A stretch of DNA of 64,000 nucleotides from NCBI RefSeq assembly GCF_900163785.1, contig NZ_FUKN01000001.1, forward strand, positions 310,001 to 374,000, in the 5' to 3' direction. The notes under the pieces were generated by a model. That model was not told the origin of the DNA, searched no databases, and worked only from the letters and a program-made list of their open reading frames with translations. Both the position numbers and the translations under genes were made by a program. The DNA is from Psychrobacter sp. JB385. Its GTDB lineage: Bacteria > Pseudomonadota > Gammaproteobacteria > Pseudomonadales > Moraxellaceae. Numbering within the stretch: the first letter of the stretch is position 1; every line of letters begins with the position of its first letter. This document shows, one piece after another, positions 26,586-37,088 of the stretch.

Positions 26586-26672
26586 AGTATATCCTTCAGT
26601 TATCGTTATGTTCATCATGATTAAAAAACCAATCTGCTAAGGTATTTATCAATAAAAGTCTAAAAACACTTG

Positions 26673-27035
26673 TCAGATAAGTTTTGCCAGAGCCTCAGAG
26701 GCGCGCTTGATGTCCAAGAATATCAAGCCGAGCTTCGCATTTGGTTTTGCCATGATGGTGAGTACCGCCTCCTCTCCCGATGATGTCATGATCACGTAAC
26801 CCTTTTCCCCTTGGATCATAATACGGTCAATACTGCCGCGTGCCAACTCTCGACCAGCACGATCACCCAGTGACAGTAAAGCCGCTGACATAGCGCCAAC
26901 GCGGTCTTCGTCAACGCCAGTTGGCAGTGCTGAGGCAATCATAAGGCCATCGTTAGAAATTAGGGCAGATGCTTCAACATCCGCTGATGAACTGTTTAAA
27001 TCTTCCAAAATTTGCTGAAACGAATCTGTACGCAT
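26673..27035 (-). CDS. Roadblock/LC7 domain protein
   Basis: A 120-residue single-domain Roadblock/LC7 protein: SADVEASALISNDGLMIASA, then DRVGAMSAALLSLGDRAGRE, IMIQGEKGYVIMTSSGEEAVL, and KLGLIFLDIKRASEALAKLI. Bacterial relatives such as MglB regulate small Ras-like GTPases; others work without a GTPase partner, and no GTPase is encoded in this window. It is the first gene of a five-gene minus-strand unit with PAS, PhnD-fold and two unknown proteins. About 580 bp lie between it and hutI, so it has its own promoter region. Confidence 0.85.
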   Translation of the reverse strand: MRTDSFQQILEDLNSSSADVEASALISNDGLMIASALPTGVDEDRVGAMSAALLSLGDRAGRELARGSIDRIMIQGEKGYVIMTSSGEEAVLTIMAKPNAKLGLIFLDIKRASEALAKLI

Positions 27036-27446
27036 ATCGCTTTCTCTGTACCGGTTGTCTGTTTGTATTTATAAAATAATAGCGTTAGCCAAAAATACCC
27101 TTGTTTTAATAAAGGTATTGTAATTCCTTACTGTTTATATTGATATAGTGATTTTCAATTTAATTTAAAATTTTTGATATTTTTTACCGCTTATCTTTGA
27201 TTTTTACCTTTTGGTCTATTGTTTATAAGAGAAAACGGAGACAAGACTGAGAAAAAATGAGTGATATTAGGCGGGTTTAGATTGTTGTAGGACACGTACT
27301 TACTTTGCTTACTAACGACTCTTTGGCAATGGCGCTTGCTCAGAATAAAATCGATGCGTGAGTCATGATACGTTACTGGTCTAAATTCGGCGTTAGTTTT
27401 GAAGCAAATCAGCTATGACTTAAAAAATGCACGGTTTTGTACCAAT

Positions 27447-27480
27447 AAAAAGCCCCAATCATGGAGTGATCGGGGCTTTT
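27447..27480. terminator. Bidirectional terminator beyond hutI
   Basis: AAAAGCCCC pairs with GGGGCTTTT, with additional pairing of ATCA and TGAT toward the loop; A- and T-runs flank both sides. It lies about 130 bp beyond the hutI stop and is the likely end of the hut operon. Confidence 0.75.
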
Positions 27481-27492
27481 GAGTGATGATGG

Positions 27493-27522
27493 TCAATTCA
27501 ATTCAATTCAATTCAATTCAAA
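27493..27522. repeat. Pentanucleotide tandem repeat (TCAAT)n
   Basis: Six perfect units of TCAAT-phase sequence, the last ending in A, in a non-coding stretch between the terminator and hutI. Such arrays vary in copy number by slippage, but this one is not in a coding frame or obvious promoter. Confidence 0.85.
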
Positions 27523-27546
27523 AGACAGACAGGGCTACCAACGTCA

Positions 27547-27591
27547 TATTTTCTTGCTTACTATGCGGTCGCAGACAGAGGCTAAAAAATA
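27547..27591. repeat. Dispersed intergenic repeat, copy B
   Basis: Second copy of the element at 14047-14092, sharing TCGCAGACAGAGGC and flanking CTTGCTT and A-run. It starts about 20 bp beyond the hutI stop. Confidence 0.6.
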
Positions 27592-27612
27592 TTGTGTATA
27601 ACACAATATTAA

Positions 27613-28926
27613 TTATAGGTTTTCGCGCCATTCACCTTGAGACATGATGCCTGCAATAGGGTTGAGTCCTATTTGATACGCCAAATCAGCAGGGCGGGTG
27701 ATGTCCCATAGTACCAAATCGGCATCACAGCCAACCTCTATCCGACCTTTTTTATCTAATCCTAATGCCCGTGCTGCATGAGTGGTGGCACCTGCCAAGA
27801 CTTCTTCAGGGGTGAGATAAAACAGGGTACAGCCCATATTCATCGCCAATAACAATGATGTCAATGGTGAAGTGCCAGGATTGCAGTCAGTTGAAATGGC
27901 CATAGGTACGTGGTGTTTTCGCAAGGCAGCAATCGGTGGCAGCTTGGTGTCGCGTAGGGTATAAAACGCCCCTGGTAACAGTACGGCTACCGTATTACTG
28001 GCCGCCATTTTTTTGATATCGTCTTCTGACAGATGCTCTAAATGGTCACTGGATAATCCCTGATACTCCGCTACCAATGCGCTACCACCTATGTCTGACA
28101 GCTGCTCAGAGTGGAGTTTGACGGGCAAATCTAACGAGCGTGCAACTTCAAACACTTGCTTGATCTGATCGCTACTAAAAGCAATATTTTCACAGAACCC
28201 ATCAACTGCATCGACCAATCCTTCTGCATGCAAGATTGGCAGCCATTCGCAGACTTGCTCAATATAGTCGTCTGCACGGTCTTTATACTCAGGCGGTAAG
28301 GCATGAGCGGCCAGATAAGTCGTACTCACATGAATACCGTGCTTTTCACCAAGCTGGCGCGCCACCGTCAGCATTTTGCGTTCAGTATCCAAATCCAAGC
28401 CATAGCCGGACTTGATTTCGATACTGGTGACGCCTTCTTTAATGAGCGCCAGCAGACGTTTTTCACTTTGAGCAAATAGTGCTTCAATACTGGCATCGCG
28501 GGTGGCGCTCACGGTCGCGACAATACCGCCACCTTGTGCAGCGATGTCTTGATAACTGGCACCGTGCAGACGGGCTTCAAACTCATTGCTGCGGTTGCCA
28601 CCATAGACAATGTGAGTGTGGCAGTCGATAAGCCCTGGGGTTAGCCATTTGCCGTTGGCGTCTGTGATTTGGTTCTCTTGATAATGAAGCAGATGAGTGG
28701 CGATTTGCTCATGCGACCCAATCCAAGCAATTTTGCCACTTTTTATACCAATAGCTGCGTTCTCTAACTGACCGTATGGGAAGCTATCAGTATCCTCGTT
28801 TTTATCAAGATTAAAACCATAGTGCGCTGAAAACGTCGCAAGATTGGCGTTGGTAATAAGGTGATCAAACGAGGTCATAGTAGATTCGTCGAGTGTCTTC
28901 TCTTTAAAGTTTTCTGATCCATTCAT
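27613..28926 (-). CDS. hutI: Imidazolonepropionase
   Basis: Third enzyme of histidine degradation, hydrolysing 4-imidazolone-5-propanoate to N-formimino-L-glutamate. It is a ~437-residue amidohydrolase. Metal ligands are visible in [14 protein letters not shown], and later histidines and the aspartate in [14 protein letters not shown]; the specific [14 protein letters not shown] also fits. The frame remains open to 29070, but I choose ATG 28926 because AGGAG lies 6 nt upstream and the longer N-terminus would be hydrophobic and overlap hutG. An N-terminal polar extension of ~15 residues precedes the usual start. Last gene of the hut operon. Confidence 0.93.
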   Translation of the reverse strand: MNGSENFKEKTLDESTMTSFDHLITNANLATFSAHYGFNLDKNEDTDSFPYGQLENAAIGIKSGKIAWIGSHEQIATHLLHYQENQITDANGKWLTPGLIDCHTHIVYGGNRSNEFEARLHGASYQDIAAQGGGIVATVSATRDASIEALFAQSEKRLLALIKEGVTSIEIKSGYGLDLDTERKMLTVARQLGEKHGIHVSTTYLAAHALPPEYKDRADDYIEQVCEWLPILHAEGLVDAVDGFCENIAFSSDQIKQVFEVARSLDLPVKLHSEQLSDIGGSALVAEYQGLSSDHLEHLSEDDIKKMAASNTVAVLLPGAFYTLRDTKLPPIAALRKHHVPMAISTDCNPGTSPLTSLLLAMNMGCTLFYLTPEEVLAGATTHAARALGLDKKGRIEVGCDADLVLWDITRPADLAYQIGLNPIAGIMSQGEWRENL

Positions 28927-28969
28927 AATATGCTCCTGATAATTGGGAGGCGAGTGACCTTTGTAAGAC

Positions 28970-30025
28970 CTAGCTGATGAGTAAATGCTGTTCAATAATG
29001 GTCGCCAGCAATCGAGCAGCGACCTTACAGCTACGATTATCGATATCAAAGGTGGGGTTGATTTCAGCAAGGTCTGCTACTTTTACTTTGCCCGATGCCA
29101 TAATACGTTTGACAGCGCGCTCAACAAAGCTGAGCTCAATACCATAAGCGGCTGGTGCACTGACGCCAGGGACAACGCTTGATGGCAGACAGTCCATATC
29201 AATAGTCATATAGACCACATCGACTTTACTCATAAACGTATCAATTTGCTGGGCGAGGCTATCCCATGTCTGCTGATGACAGTCTTCATCACTGATAATA
29301 TGCACGCCTAATTGTTCAGCGCGATCAAAGAGGGCAGCGGTATTCGAAAATCGGCTGACACCGATACAGCAATAGTGAAAGGCTTGATCGTGAGCGTCAA
29401 GATGCTCGGCAATTTGACGAAAGGGCGTGCCAGACGTTGCCACATCAGACTGGCGAATATCAAGGTGCGCATCAAAGTTGATAATACCGATAGTCGGCGT
29501 TGCAGTCGTATCAGCCTCATTATTTGTAGCGCTATTATTACGGTTATGCGTATTTGCTAATGCCTGCCACAATCCCAAAAAGCTGCCATAAGCAATGGCA
29601 TGACCACCGCCAAGCCCAATCGGCAAGCCGCCTTGCTCAATAATGTGACTGACGTTATCGGCATATTTGATTTGGGCTTGCTCAAGCGTACTCTCGGCAA
29701 AGCCATCGTTATCATGACAATGAATGTTACCCGCATCACCCAGTAAGGATGGCAGTTGATCCTTAAAACGTTGCTGCAAGGCAGAGATGACAGGCAGCGC
29801 AGCAAATGCCTGGCGAATCAAAGGCGGCGCAGCTCGTGCACCCACACGCCCTTGATTGCGTCTGACACCTTGGTCGCACGCAAAGCCAACCAGCCCAATA
29901 TATTGAGCCTCATAAGGCTGGGCGAGCTGATACCAATAACGGGCGCGGTCAGTCTCAAACGGCTCTGCGCGTCCTGTCCATCGGTTCATATCGGCGATAG
30001 TGTGGCTAACCGCTGCAATGGTCAT
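28970..30025 (-). CDS. hutG: Formimidoylglutamase (arginase family)
   Basis: Hydrolyses N-formimino-L-glutamate to glutamate and formamide. The ureohydrolase metal motifs are [18 protein letters not shown] and [19 protein letters not shown], which supply the His and Asp ligands of the Mn pair. At ~351 residues it is somewhat longer than the family's usual ~310-320, with an N/T-rich insertion near residues 170-185. AAGGAGG before ATG 30025 is strong; a TTG one codon upstream is an alternative. With HutG here and no HutF, the locus uses the four-enzyme pathway. Confidence 0.92.
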   Translation of the reverse strand: MTIAAVSHTIADMNRWTGRAEPFETDRARYWYQLAQPYEAQYIGLVGFACDQGVRRNQGRVGARAAPPLIRQAFAALPVISALQQRFKDQLPSLLGDAGNIHCHDNDGFAESTLEQAQIKYADNVSHIIEQGGLPIGLGGGHAIAYGSFLGLWQALANTHNRNNSATNNEADTTATPTIGIINFDAHLDIRQSDVATSGTPFRQIAEHLDAHDQAFHYCCIGVSRFSNTAALFDRAEQLGVHIISDEDCHQQTWDSLAQQIDTFMSKVDVVYMTIDMDCLPSSVVPGVSAPAAYGIELSFVERAVKRIMASGKVKVADLAEINPTFDIDNRSCKVAARLLATIIEQHLLIS

Positions 30026-30062
30026 CAAAGACCTCCTTTTTCAATATAAACTTAACGACGCT

Positions 30063-31625
30063 TTATTTTGATTCGTACCAATTGCTGCGCAGTGCTTGCC
30101 AATGCTCAGCAAGTGTACCGTTCAGTACTAACTCTTTTGCCGCTTCGATATCAGGCGCAAGATAGCGATCTTTATCATAGAATGTCACTTGTTCGCGTAG
30201 CTTTTGATGCGCCGTTGTCAACATCTCTGAGGTCTCAAGTCCACGATGGAAGTCGATACCTTGACCAGCAGCCAATAGCTCAATACCAATGATGGTTGCG
30301 GTGTTATGAGCCATCTCATACAGGCGGCGTGCGCAATAAGTCGCCATCGAGACATGATCTTCTTGATTGGCAGAGGTCGGGATACTATCAACACTGCCTG
30401 GATGAGCAATAGATTTATTCTCTGAGGCAAGCGCCGCTGCGGTAACGTGCGCAATCATAAAGCCAGAATTCACCCCAGCGTTATCTACCAAGAATGGTGG
30501 CAAGCCACCTGATAAAGTCGCGTCAATCAGCAAGGCAACACGGCGTTCAGACATCGAGCCAATCTCGGCAATTGCCAAGGCCAGAATATCAGCAGCAAAG
30601 GCGACGGGTTCAGCATGGAAGTTACCACCAGAGATAGCGACCGGACCGTCTTCGTTATTAAAAATAAGTGGATTGTCGGTTACCGCATTAGATTCAATTA
30701 ATAAGGTTTTACCCGCTTGATTGATGATATCAAGACACGCGCCCATGACTTGCGGCTGACAGCGTAAGCAGTAAGGGTCTTGTACTCTATCGTCCTGCTC
30801 GCCATCATGCGAGGCACGAATTGCACTGCCTTTGATAAGCTCGCGGTGTGCTTTAGCGATTTCGATTTGACCGTGATGACCACGTACGTCATGGATACGA
30901 GCATCAAACGGCGCATCCGAGCCTTTTGCCGCATCGATAGACAGTGATCCGACGATAGTCGCTGTTTCAAGCAAATCACGCGCTAAGAAATAACCACGTA
31001 ATGCCAGCGCCGTGGACACTTGCGTACCATTGATTAGAGCAAGGCCTTCCTTGGCAGCCAATGTGATTGGCTCAAGTCCATTCTGAGCCAATGCGTCAGC
31101 AGCAAGAACCTTTTTACCATCAACATAGACATGACCTTCACCCATCATCGCAAGCGTCATATGTGACAAGGGAGCCAAATCACCAGACGCGCCAACGGAA
31201 CCTTTGGCAGGGATGTTCGGCGTGATTTGATGATTGATTAAGGCAAGTAAGCTATCAACCACCTCGCGACGTACGCCAGACACGCCTTGTGCTAAGCTGG
31301 CAACTTTCATTACCATGATGAGACGAACCACGTTGTCTGGCAACGCGTCACCTGTACCTACTGAGTGAGAGATGATTAGGTTACGCTGAAGCAGCTCAAG
31401 TTGATCGTCACTGATACGTGTCTTCGCTAGTAGACCAAAACCCGTGTTGATGCCGTAAGCGCTTTTGTCACGGGCAATGATGGTACGAACGTCTTCGTGT
31501 GACGCATCTATCGCTGCATAAGCGCTGTCGGGTAAAGTCAAAACAACAGGACGATCGTAGATATCGCGTAGCATCTCAAAGCTAAGCTGGCGAGGGTGTA
31601 GGGTTAGTTGTTTGATAGCAGTCAT
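30063..31625 (-). CDS. hutH: Histidine ammonia-lyase
   Basis: Removes ammonia from L-histidine to give trans-urocanate, the entry step of the pathway. About 520 residues, the family's normal length. The triad that self-cyclises into the MIO cofactor is Ala-Ser-Gly in [15 protein letters not shown]. Other landmarks are YGINTGFG and NQEDHVSM. The open frame extends upstream to 31751 and would add a hydrophobic leader, but homologues begin at [11 protein letters not shown], so I take ATG 31625. The 170-bp gap to the transporter gene holds two small hairpins (GCCAG/CTGGC and GTGC/GCAC near 31742-31775). Confidence 0.95.
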   Translation of the reverse strand: MTAIKQLTLHPRQLSFEMLRDIYDRPVVLTLPDSAYAAIDASHEDVRTIIARDKSAYGINTGFGLLAKTRISDDQLELLQRNLIISHSVGTGDALPDNVVRLIMVMKVASLAQGVSGVRREVVDSLLALINHQITPNIPAKGSVGASGDLAPLSHMTLAMMGEGHVYVDGKKVLAADALAQNGLEPITLAAKEGLALINGTQVSTALALRGYFLARDLLETATIVGSLSIDAAKGSDAPFDARIHDVRGHHGQIEIAKAHRELIKGSAIRASHDGEQDDRVQDPYCLRCQPQVMGACLDIINQAGKTLLIESNAVTDNPLIFNNEDGPVAISGGNFHAEPVAFAADILALAIAEIGSMSERRVALLIDATLSGGLPPFLVDNAGVNSGFMIAHVTAAALASENKSIAHPGSVDSIPTSANQEDHVSMATYCARRLYEMAHNTATIIGIELLAAGQGIDFHRGLETSEMLTTAHQKLREQVTFYDKDRYLAPDIEAAKELVLNGTLAEHWQALRSNWYESK

Positions 31626-31795
31626 GAGGATAATCCTAATTTTATAAGGGATATTAATAATATTTTTTATTGATAAAAAGTTTATAGCAAATACAGTTTG
31701 GAAAAATATCAGTGTCACTGGGATAAACGTTATAAAGCTTCTGACGTGCAAAGCGCACAGCCAGCGAAGAAAACTGGCCTAGTACAACGCTATTT

Positions 31796-33157
31796 TTAAC
31801 CAATCCAGTTCATATACATGGCCAGCTGTCCAAAGGCCGCAGCCAATAGAATGCTAAGAACCACGCGTTCAAACCAAATGATGACCATCTTGCCCACAGA
31901 GAGGGGAATCTCGGTCGCCAGCACACACGGAATCATAGCGGAAAAAAACAGCACACTACTAATGGAGATAACGCCAGCCACATAACGAGTCAGCATGTCA
32001 GCCTCACTCAGCAATAGAGCAGGCAAGAACATTTCCGCCAATCCCGCTGACATACCTTTGGCAGCGACAAGCGGCTCTGGTAAGCCGCAAAGCCATGTAA
32101 ATGGATAGAGTAACAACCCTAGGGCATCAAACACTGGCGTATACTTTGCCAATAATAGACCCGTCAAACCGACCGCAATAATAGAAGGCACGATGGCTGC
32201 TGCCATGATCAATCCATCACGAAAGTTGGACCATAAGATATGCTTAAGGTCGGTTGCGCGACGAGACGTGGATAGACCCAAATCAAACGCTGCTGCTAAA
32301 CGTTTGCCTCGTTCGTGATTGTGGTCTGGACGGTCAACGGTGTCATCAAAAAGACTGATGGGTGGAATACGAGCGGTAATGGCCGTGACGATAAACGTAA
32401 TCACTAGGGTTGACCAAAAAAACAGATTCCAAAATTCCATCAGACCGAGTGTTTTTGCCACAATCACCATAAACGCGGCGGATACCGTAGAAAAACCCGT
32501 CGCAATAATAATGGCTTCACGTGCGGAATACTGCTTTTGTAGATACACGCGATTGGTGATCAGTAGACCAATCGAATAGCTGCCCACAAAAGACGCCACC
32601 GCATCAATGGCAGATGCGCCAGGCGTTTTCCAGATAGGCTTCATAATAGGTTGCATCAATACACCCACCATCTCAAGCAAACCAAAACCGACCAAGAATG
32701 CCAAAATTAAGGCGCCAAGTGGCACAATCATACCGACAGGTAAGGCCAGTTTTTCAAATAAAAACGGCAACATATCGGCTTCCATCATAAAGGCAGGTGC
32801 TGTACCTGTGATGTACATCACTGCCAAAATCAGACCTATAATCTTAAATAGCGTCAAAATTTTATGCGTAATATTTTTACGCCATGAGCCATCTATAAAG
32901 GGTTTACTAACGCCAAAAACCATCAGTAAGAACAGCAAGGTGACAGATAAGGTATGCTGCTGAGTGACAAGGTAAGTCGCGCCATGATCAAACAAAATCG
33001 TGCTTTTTTCGCCAATGGTAAAGGGCACAAAAAACATCACAAGCCCAATGGTACTAAATACAATAAGCTGTATCAGTGCCAATGACTTGGACAACAGTTT
33101 TTCAGGTGGAGCCGTCGTCCCATCATTGAGGTGGGCAGCCGTATTTTGTTCAATCAT
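31796..33157 (-). CDS. YjiH-type membrane protein, probable transporter in the hut operon
   Basis: A 453-residue membrane protein with about ten hydrophobic segments and a YjiH/nucleoside-recognition (Gate) appearance: FFVPFTIG early, PIMKPIWKTPGASAIDAVAS, VGSYSIGLLITNRVY and a final MIPCVLATEIPLS. Position between hutU and hutH suggests uptake of histidine or urocanate. Known Hut permeases are of other families (HutT amino acid permease, HutM), so the assignment is inference. The start ATG 33157 has AGGAGG upstream. Spacing to hutU is 43 bp, consistent with one transcript. Confidence 0.75.
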   Translation of the reverse strand: MIEQNTAAHLNDGTTAPPEKLLSKSLALIQLIVFSTIGLVMFFVPFTIGEKSTILFDHGATYLVTQQHTLSVTLLFLLMVFGVSKPFIDGSWRKNITHKILTLFKIIGLILAVMYITGTAPAFMMEADMLPFLFEKLALPVGMIVPLGALILAFLVGFGLLEMVGVLMQPIMKPIWKTPGASAIDAVASFVGSYSIGLLITNRVYLQKQYSAREAIIIATGFSTVSAAFMVIVAKTLGLMEFWNLFFWSTLVITFIVTAITARIPPISLFDDTVDRPDHNHERGKRLAAAFDLGLSTSRRATDLKHILWSNFRDGLIMAAAIVPSIIAVGLTGLLLAKYTPVFDALGLLLYPFTWLCGLPEPLVAAKGMSAGLAEMFLPALLLSEADMLTRYVAGVISISSVLFFSAMIPCVLATEIPLSVGKMVIIWFERVVLSILLAAAFGQLAMYMNWIG

Positions 33158-33200
33158 GTTATCCTCCTTGATAAAATGTGTTGGATGCTTTATTTGATCA

Positions 33201-34934
33201 TCATTTGATCATTGGTAGGTTGAGACCATAATCTTTTGCCGTTTTAATCGCCAACTCATAGCCTGCATCGGCATGACGCATGACACCTGAGCCGCAGTCA
33301 TTGACCAGTACACGTGACAAGCGTTTGGCAGCGGCATCTGTACCATCAGCGACGATGACCATACCTGAATGCTGCGAGTAACCCATGCCGACGCCGCCGC
33401 CATGATGCAGTGATACCCATGTGGCACCGCCTGCGACATTAAGCATGCCATTTAGAAGTGCCCAGTCAGAGACCGCGTCTGAGCCATCTTTCATGCTTTC
33501 GGTTTCGCGGTTTGGACTGGCAACAGAACCCGTGTCCAAATGGTCACGACCAATGACGATAGGGCCTTTTAGCTCACCGTTTTTGACCATCTCATTAAAT
33601 GCCAAACCTGCTTTGTCACGCTCGCCCAGACCCAACCAGCAGATACGGGCAGGCAAGCCTTGGAACTGAATACGCTCTTTTGCCATATCAAGCCAGCGAT
33701 GGATATGCTGGTTTTCAGGGAACAATTCTTTAATTTTTTGATCCGTTTTATAGATGTCTTCTGGGTCACCAGATAGTGCCACCCAGCGGAATGGGCCTTT
33801 GCCTTGGCAAAACAGCGGACGAATATAAGCGGGAACAAAACCGGGAAAATCAAAGGCGTTTTGAACCCCTTCATCAAACGCTACCTGACGGATGTTGTTA
33901 CCGTAATCGGTCGCTGGGATATCCATCGCTTGCAAGTCTAAAATCGCTTGGACGTGTACCGCACAAGATTCAGCTGCCGCTTTGGTCAGTGCTGCATGTT
34001 GCTCTGGATCTTCTTGAGCTGCCTTCCATTCTTCGACCGTCCAGCCACTTGGTAGGTAGCCATTGATTAGATCATGCGCTGAAGTTTGGTCTGTCACTAA
34101 GTCAGGTTTGATTTCACCAGCACGAGCGCGCTTAACCATTTCAGGCAAGATGTCTGCGGCATTACCGAGTAGGGCGATTGAGACGGCTTCTCCCGCCGCC
34201 GTATGCTGTTTGATTAATTCATAAGCATGGTCAAGATCGTCTGCTTGCTTGTCGACATAACCCGTACGCAAGCGGAAATCGATACTTGACTGCTGACATT
34301 CGATGTTTAATGACGTTGCGCCTGCAAAGGTTGCCGCTAATGGCTGTGCGCCACCCATACCACCAAGTCCCGCAGTCAAAATCCAACGTCCTTTCCAGCT
34401 CCCATCATAGTGCTGACGACCTGCTTCGACAAAGGTCTCATATGTTCCTTGGACGATGCCTTGTGTACCAATATAAATCCAGCTGCCTGCTGTCATCTGA
34501 CCGTACATAAATAAGTCTTTGCGATCAAGCTCATTGAAGTGCTCCCACGTCGCCCAGCGCGGTACAAGGTTAGAGTTCGCAATCAAGACACGTGGTGCAT
34601 TTTCATGAGTCTGAAAAACGCCGACGGGTTTGCCAGATTGCACTAGCAACGTCTCATCATCTTCTAACGCTTTCAGTGATTCTAAGATTTGATCATAGCT
34701 TTCCCAATTACGAGCAGCACGTCCAATACCACCGTATACCACAAGGCTTTTTGGGTTTTCAGCGACATCAGGATGCAAGTTGTTTTGTAGCATGCGATAC
34801 GGCGCTTCGGTCAGCCAGCTTTTACAATGAAGAGTACTGCCAGTAGGGGCGGCAATATCACGATTTTCATCACGGCGGGTAAATTCGTTGTTTTTTACTT
34901 GTGCGTTTTCGCTGATTCCATTATCGGTTGTCAT
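33201..34934 (-). CDS. hutU: Urocanate hydratase
   Basis: Converts urocanate to 4-imidazolone-5-propanoate using NAD+ as an electrophile. About 577 residues, near the usual 550-560, with an N-terminal extension. Signatures seen are [27 protein letters not shown] for NAD binding, [14 protein letters not shown] and, near the C-terminus, [20 protein letters not shown] prefer ATG 34934, with AAGGA 6 nt upstream, to 34940 or 34955. First gene of the hut operon; its leader carries the HutC-like palindrome. Confidence 0.95.
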   Translation of the reverse strand: MTTDNGISENAQVKNNEFTRRDENRDIAAPTGSTLHCKSWLTEAPYRMLQNNLHPDVAENPKSLVVYGGIGRAARNWESYDQILESLKALEDDETLLVQSGKPVGVFQTHENAPRVLIANSNLVPRWATWEHFNELDRKDLFMYGQMTAGSWIYIGTQGIVQGTYETFVEAGRQHYDGSWKGRWILTAGLGGMGGAQPLAATFAGATSLNIECQQSSIDFRLRTGYVDKQADDLDHAYELIKQHTAAGEAVSIALLGNAADILPEMVKRARAGEIKPDLVTDQTSAHDLINGYLPSGWTVEEWKAAQEDPEQHAALTKAAAESCAVHVQAILDLQAMDIPATDYGNNIRQVAFDEGVQNAFDFPGFVPAYIRPLFCQGKGPFRWVALSGDPEDIYKTDQKIKELFPENQHIHRWLDMAKERIQFQGLPARICWLGLGERDKAGLAFNEMVKNGELKGPIVIGRDHLDTGSVASPNRETESMKDGSDAVSDWALLNGMLNVAGGATWVSLHHGGGVGMGYSQHSGMVIVADGTDAAAKRLSRVLVNDCGSGVMRHADAGYELAIKTAKDYGLNLPMIK

Positions 34935-35008
34935 GATCATTCCTTGTGTTATCAATACAGTTTTATTAATGCAGGTTTTGAGTGCGATTATTTTAGGTTA
35001 CTCATAAG

Positions 35009-35020
35009 TTGTATATACAA
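35009..35020. promoter_or_regulatory. Probable HutC operator
   Basis: TTGTATATACAA is a perfect 12-bp palindrome 75 bp upstream of hutU and 160 bp upstream of hutC. HutC-family GntR regulators recognise TGTA-N2-TACA-like sites, which this matches. Urocanate would be the expected inducer. Confidence 0.7.
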
Positions 35021-35180
35021 ATTATCAAAGATGCTTTTTTCATGCAAGCAGTTTTTTACAAAAATCGGAATTAATGAAAAAAAGCGCATAACTGATAGAG
35101 TGATATGAATAAGAGCTTGGATGATTGTCATGATATTATGGTGCTACTCTTATTAGCGGAACTGACGGTTAAAGACAGAT

Positions 35181-35942
35181 ATGACAAAAACGATTCCGGC
35201 GTATCAGCGGATTAAAAATGCGATATTAGACAATATTCACTCTGGCAAATGGCAAGCAGGCAATGCAATCTCTACAGAAATGGCACTGGCTGAGGAGTTT
35301 GGTGTCTCACGGATGACGGTCAACCGTGCGCTCAAAGAACTGAGCGAAGAGCGGGTGTTGGAGCGCAGGCAAGGCTCAGGGACGTTTGTCGCCCAGCAGC
35401 AGTTCAATCATACCTTTGTAGAAGTACGCAATATCGCTCAGGATTTAAAATCCGCCAATCGCGATTATGAAGCGAAAGTGGTGAGCAAGCGGCCCATTAC
35501 CGCCAATATGTTAGATGATGAGCTGCGCCGTAAGTTTGGAATTGAAACAGCAGAAACGTCTGCTCACAGCGAAAATAACGACGTGACGAATAGCGCTAAT
35601 GCAATTGTATTGTATGAGGTAAAGATTATTCACTTTGCCGATGGTCAGCCCATACAATTTGAGGAGCGCTGGGTCGATGCCAAAAAAGTCCCTGAGTTTA
35701 TTGAGCAGGATTTTAGTGTGGTCAATACCAGTGATTATCTGATTGCCAAAAGCCCACTAGAGCGCGGTAGCTATACCATCCGCGCATTGGCAGCACCAGA
35801 AGAGATTGCAAATTTTTTAAAAATCGCACCGCAGTCACCAACGCTGGTATTGCGCCGCCAGACCTACTCAGCGGGTCAAGTCGTCACTTTCGTGAAGATG
35901 TGGCATGCTGGCGATCGTTACCAGTTTTCAGGCGAGCTTTGA
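35181..35942 (+). CDS. hutC: Histidine utilisation repressor, GntR/HutC family
   Basis: A 253-residue regulator. The N-terminal GntR winged helix is clear (YQRIKNAILDNIHSGKWQAG, then EFGVSRMTVNRALKELSEE and RRQGSGTFVA). The C-terminal UTRA domain binds the effector (FEERWVDAKKVPEF and the final FVKMWHAGDRYQFSGEL). In studied species urocanate releases HutC from hut promoters. A polar insert of ~15 residues (ETSAHSENNDVTNSAN) interrupts the UTRA domain at about residue 123-138. It diverges from hutU and probably represses both. Confidence 0.92.
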   Translation: MTKTIPAYQRIKNAILDNIHSGKWQAGNAISTEMALAEEFGVSRMTVNRALKELSEERVLERRQGSGTFVAQQQFNHTFVEVRNIAQDLKSANRDYEAKVVSKRPITANMLDDELRRKFGIETAETSAHSENNDVTNSANAIVLYEVKIIHFADGQPIQFEERWVDAKKVPEFIEQDFSVVNTSDYLIAKSPLERGSYTIRALAAPEEIANFLKIAPQSPTLVLRRQTYSAGQVVTFVKMWHAGDRYQFSGEL

Positions 35943-36251
35943 TAAATCGACGCCTACTCACTATTTTTGTACGTTTATTCTTACTCAAGTGCGCTACTAT
36001 ATGAGCAGATTGCGGTCTAAGCGGTCGTTATAGGCTCAAAATTTGCTATAAAATCGTCTAAACGTTTAAAATAATGTAGAAACAGTATTGAAAAATATAC
36101 TGAGAACCCTTAAATCGGGCAACCAAAGCAAAATAATACGATTCAGATGCGTATGGTGATATCTGTCTGCATAGGGTTTAGATTATTTGCTGGCATTATG
36201 ACATTGATATAACAGTCTCGACTCATCCATTTACTCTTATAAGGACGTCTT
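35943..36251. other. Intergenic region before amino acid ABC importer
   Basis: About 310 bp, AT-rich, no gene. It should contain the importer's promoter; I could not pick a convincing -35/-10 pair. AAGGA precedes the next ATG at good spacing. No HutC-like palindrome was found here. Confidence 0.4.
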
Positions 36252-37088
36252 ATGAAACGTCGTACTCTCTTAGCCCTTGCCGCTAGTACAGTCCTACTTG
36301 CCGCTTGTGGTCAGTCAACGACTACTGAAACTGATACCAAAGCGACGGACAGTACCGCGACAGGCGGTTCTGATTTGCTGCAACGTATCAATAATGGTGG
36401 CACCATTAACGTCGGTACAGAGGGCACCTATCCTCCATTTACGTATCATGATGAGAGCGGTAAGCTCACAGGTTATGATGTAGAAGTGACACGTGCTGTC
36501 GCTGATAAATTGGGCGTCAATGTTGAGTTTAAAGAAACCCAATGGGATGCGATGCTGGCAGGTTTGGACTCAAAACGGTTTGATATGGTGGCCAACCAAG
36601 TTAGCTTGACCACGCCAGAGCGTCAAGCGAAGTATGACAAAACTACCGCTTATAGCTGGTCAGGTGCGGTTGTCTTGGCACCGACTGATGACAACCGTTA
36701 TAGCTCTTGGGAAGGTCTAAAAGGTCTACGTACCGCTCAGTCGCTCAGCAGTAACTACGGCGAGTTGGCACAGCGTTATGGCGCAGAAATCGTCCCTGTC
36801 GATGGCATGGCGCAAGCCGTCCAGTTGGTCAAACAAGACCGTGCTGACTTTACAATGAATGATAATTTGGCAGTATTGGATTATCTGAAGAAATTCCCAG
36901 ATTCAGGTCTTGAGATTAAGCTAACTGCGCCTGCTAGTGAGCAAACTGGCTCAGGTTTGGTGCTGATCAAAGGTGATGAAGCTGTAGTAGCAAAATTGGA
37001 TGAAGCGATGGCAGAATTACAGGCTGATGGTACGCTGACCAAATTGAGCGAAGAATTCTTTGGTGCTGATATAAGTAAACAAAAATAA
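36252..37088 (+). CDS. Amino acid ABC transporter substrate-binding lipoprotein
   Basis: A 278-residue solute-binding protein of family 3. The signal peptide ends in a lipobox (LLAACG), followed by a T/S/D-rich linker and the domain start [20 protein letters not shown] and [17 protein letters not shown], with [20 protein letters not shown]. Its closest character is that of cystine-binding TcyA/FliY-like proteins, but other polar amino acids are possible. Lipid anchoring fits the absence of a free periplasmic form. Its stop overlaps the ATG of the permease gene by one base (TAATG). Confidence 0.88.
   Translation: MKRRTLLALAASTVLLAACGQSTTTETDTKATDSTATGGSDLLQRINNGGTINVGTEGTYPPFTYHDESGKLTGYDVEVTRAVADKLGVNVEFKETQWDAMLAGLDSKRFDMVANQVSLTTPERQAKYDKTTAYSWSGAVVLAPTDDNRYSSWEGLKGLRTAQSLSSNYGELAQRYGAEIVPVDGMAQAVQLVKQDRADFTMNDNLAVLDYLKKFPDSGLEIKLTAPASEQTGSGLVLIKGDEAVVAKLDEAMAELQADGTLTKLSEEFFGADISKQK

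Noticed and set aside
27493-27522. Pentanucleotide repeat as a phase-variation switch
   Set aside because: It is not inside a coding frame or between recognisable promoter boxes, so variation would have no evident effect.
31626-31751. Hydrophobic N-terminal extension of hutH suggesting a signal or membrane anchor
   Set aside because: Homologues start at [11 protein letters not shown] and histidine ammonia-lyase is cytoplasmic; the extension is simply open upstream sequence.
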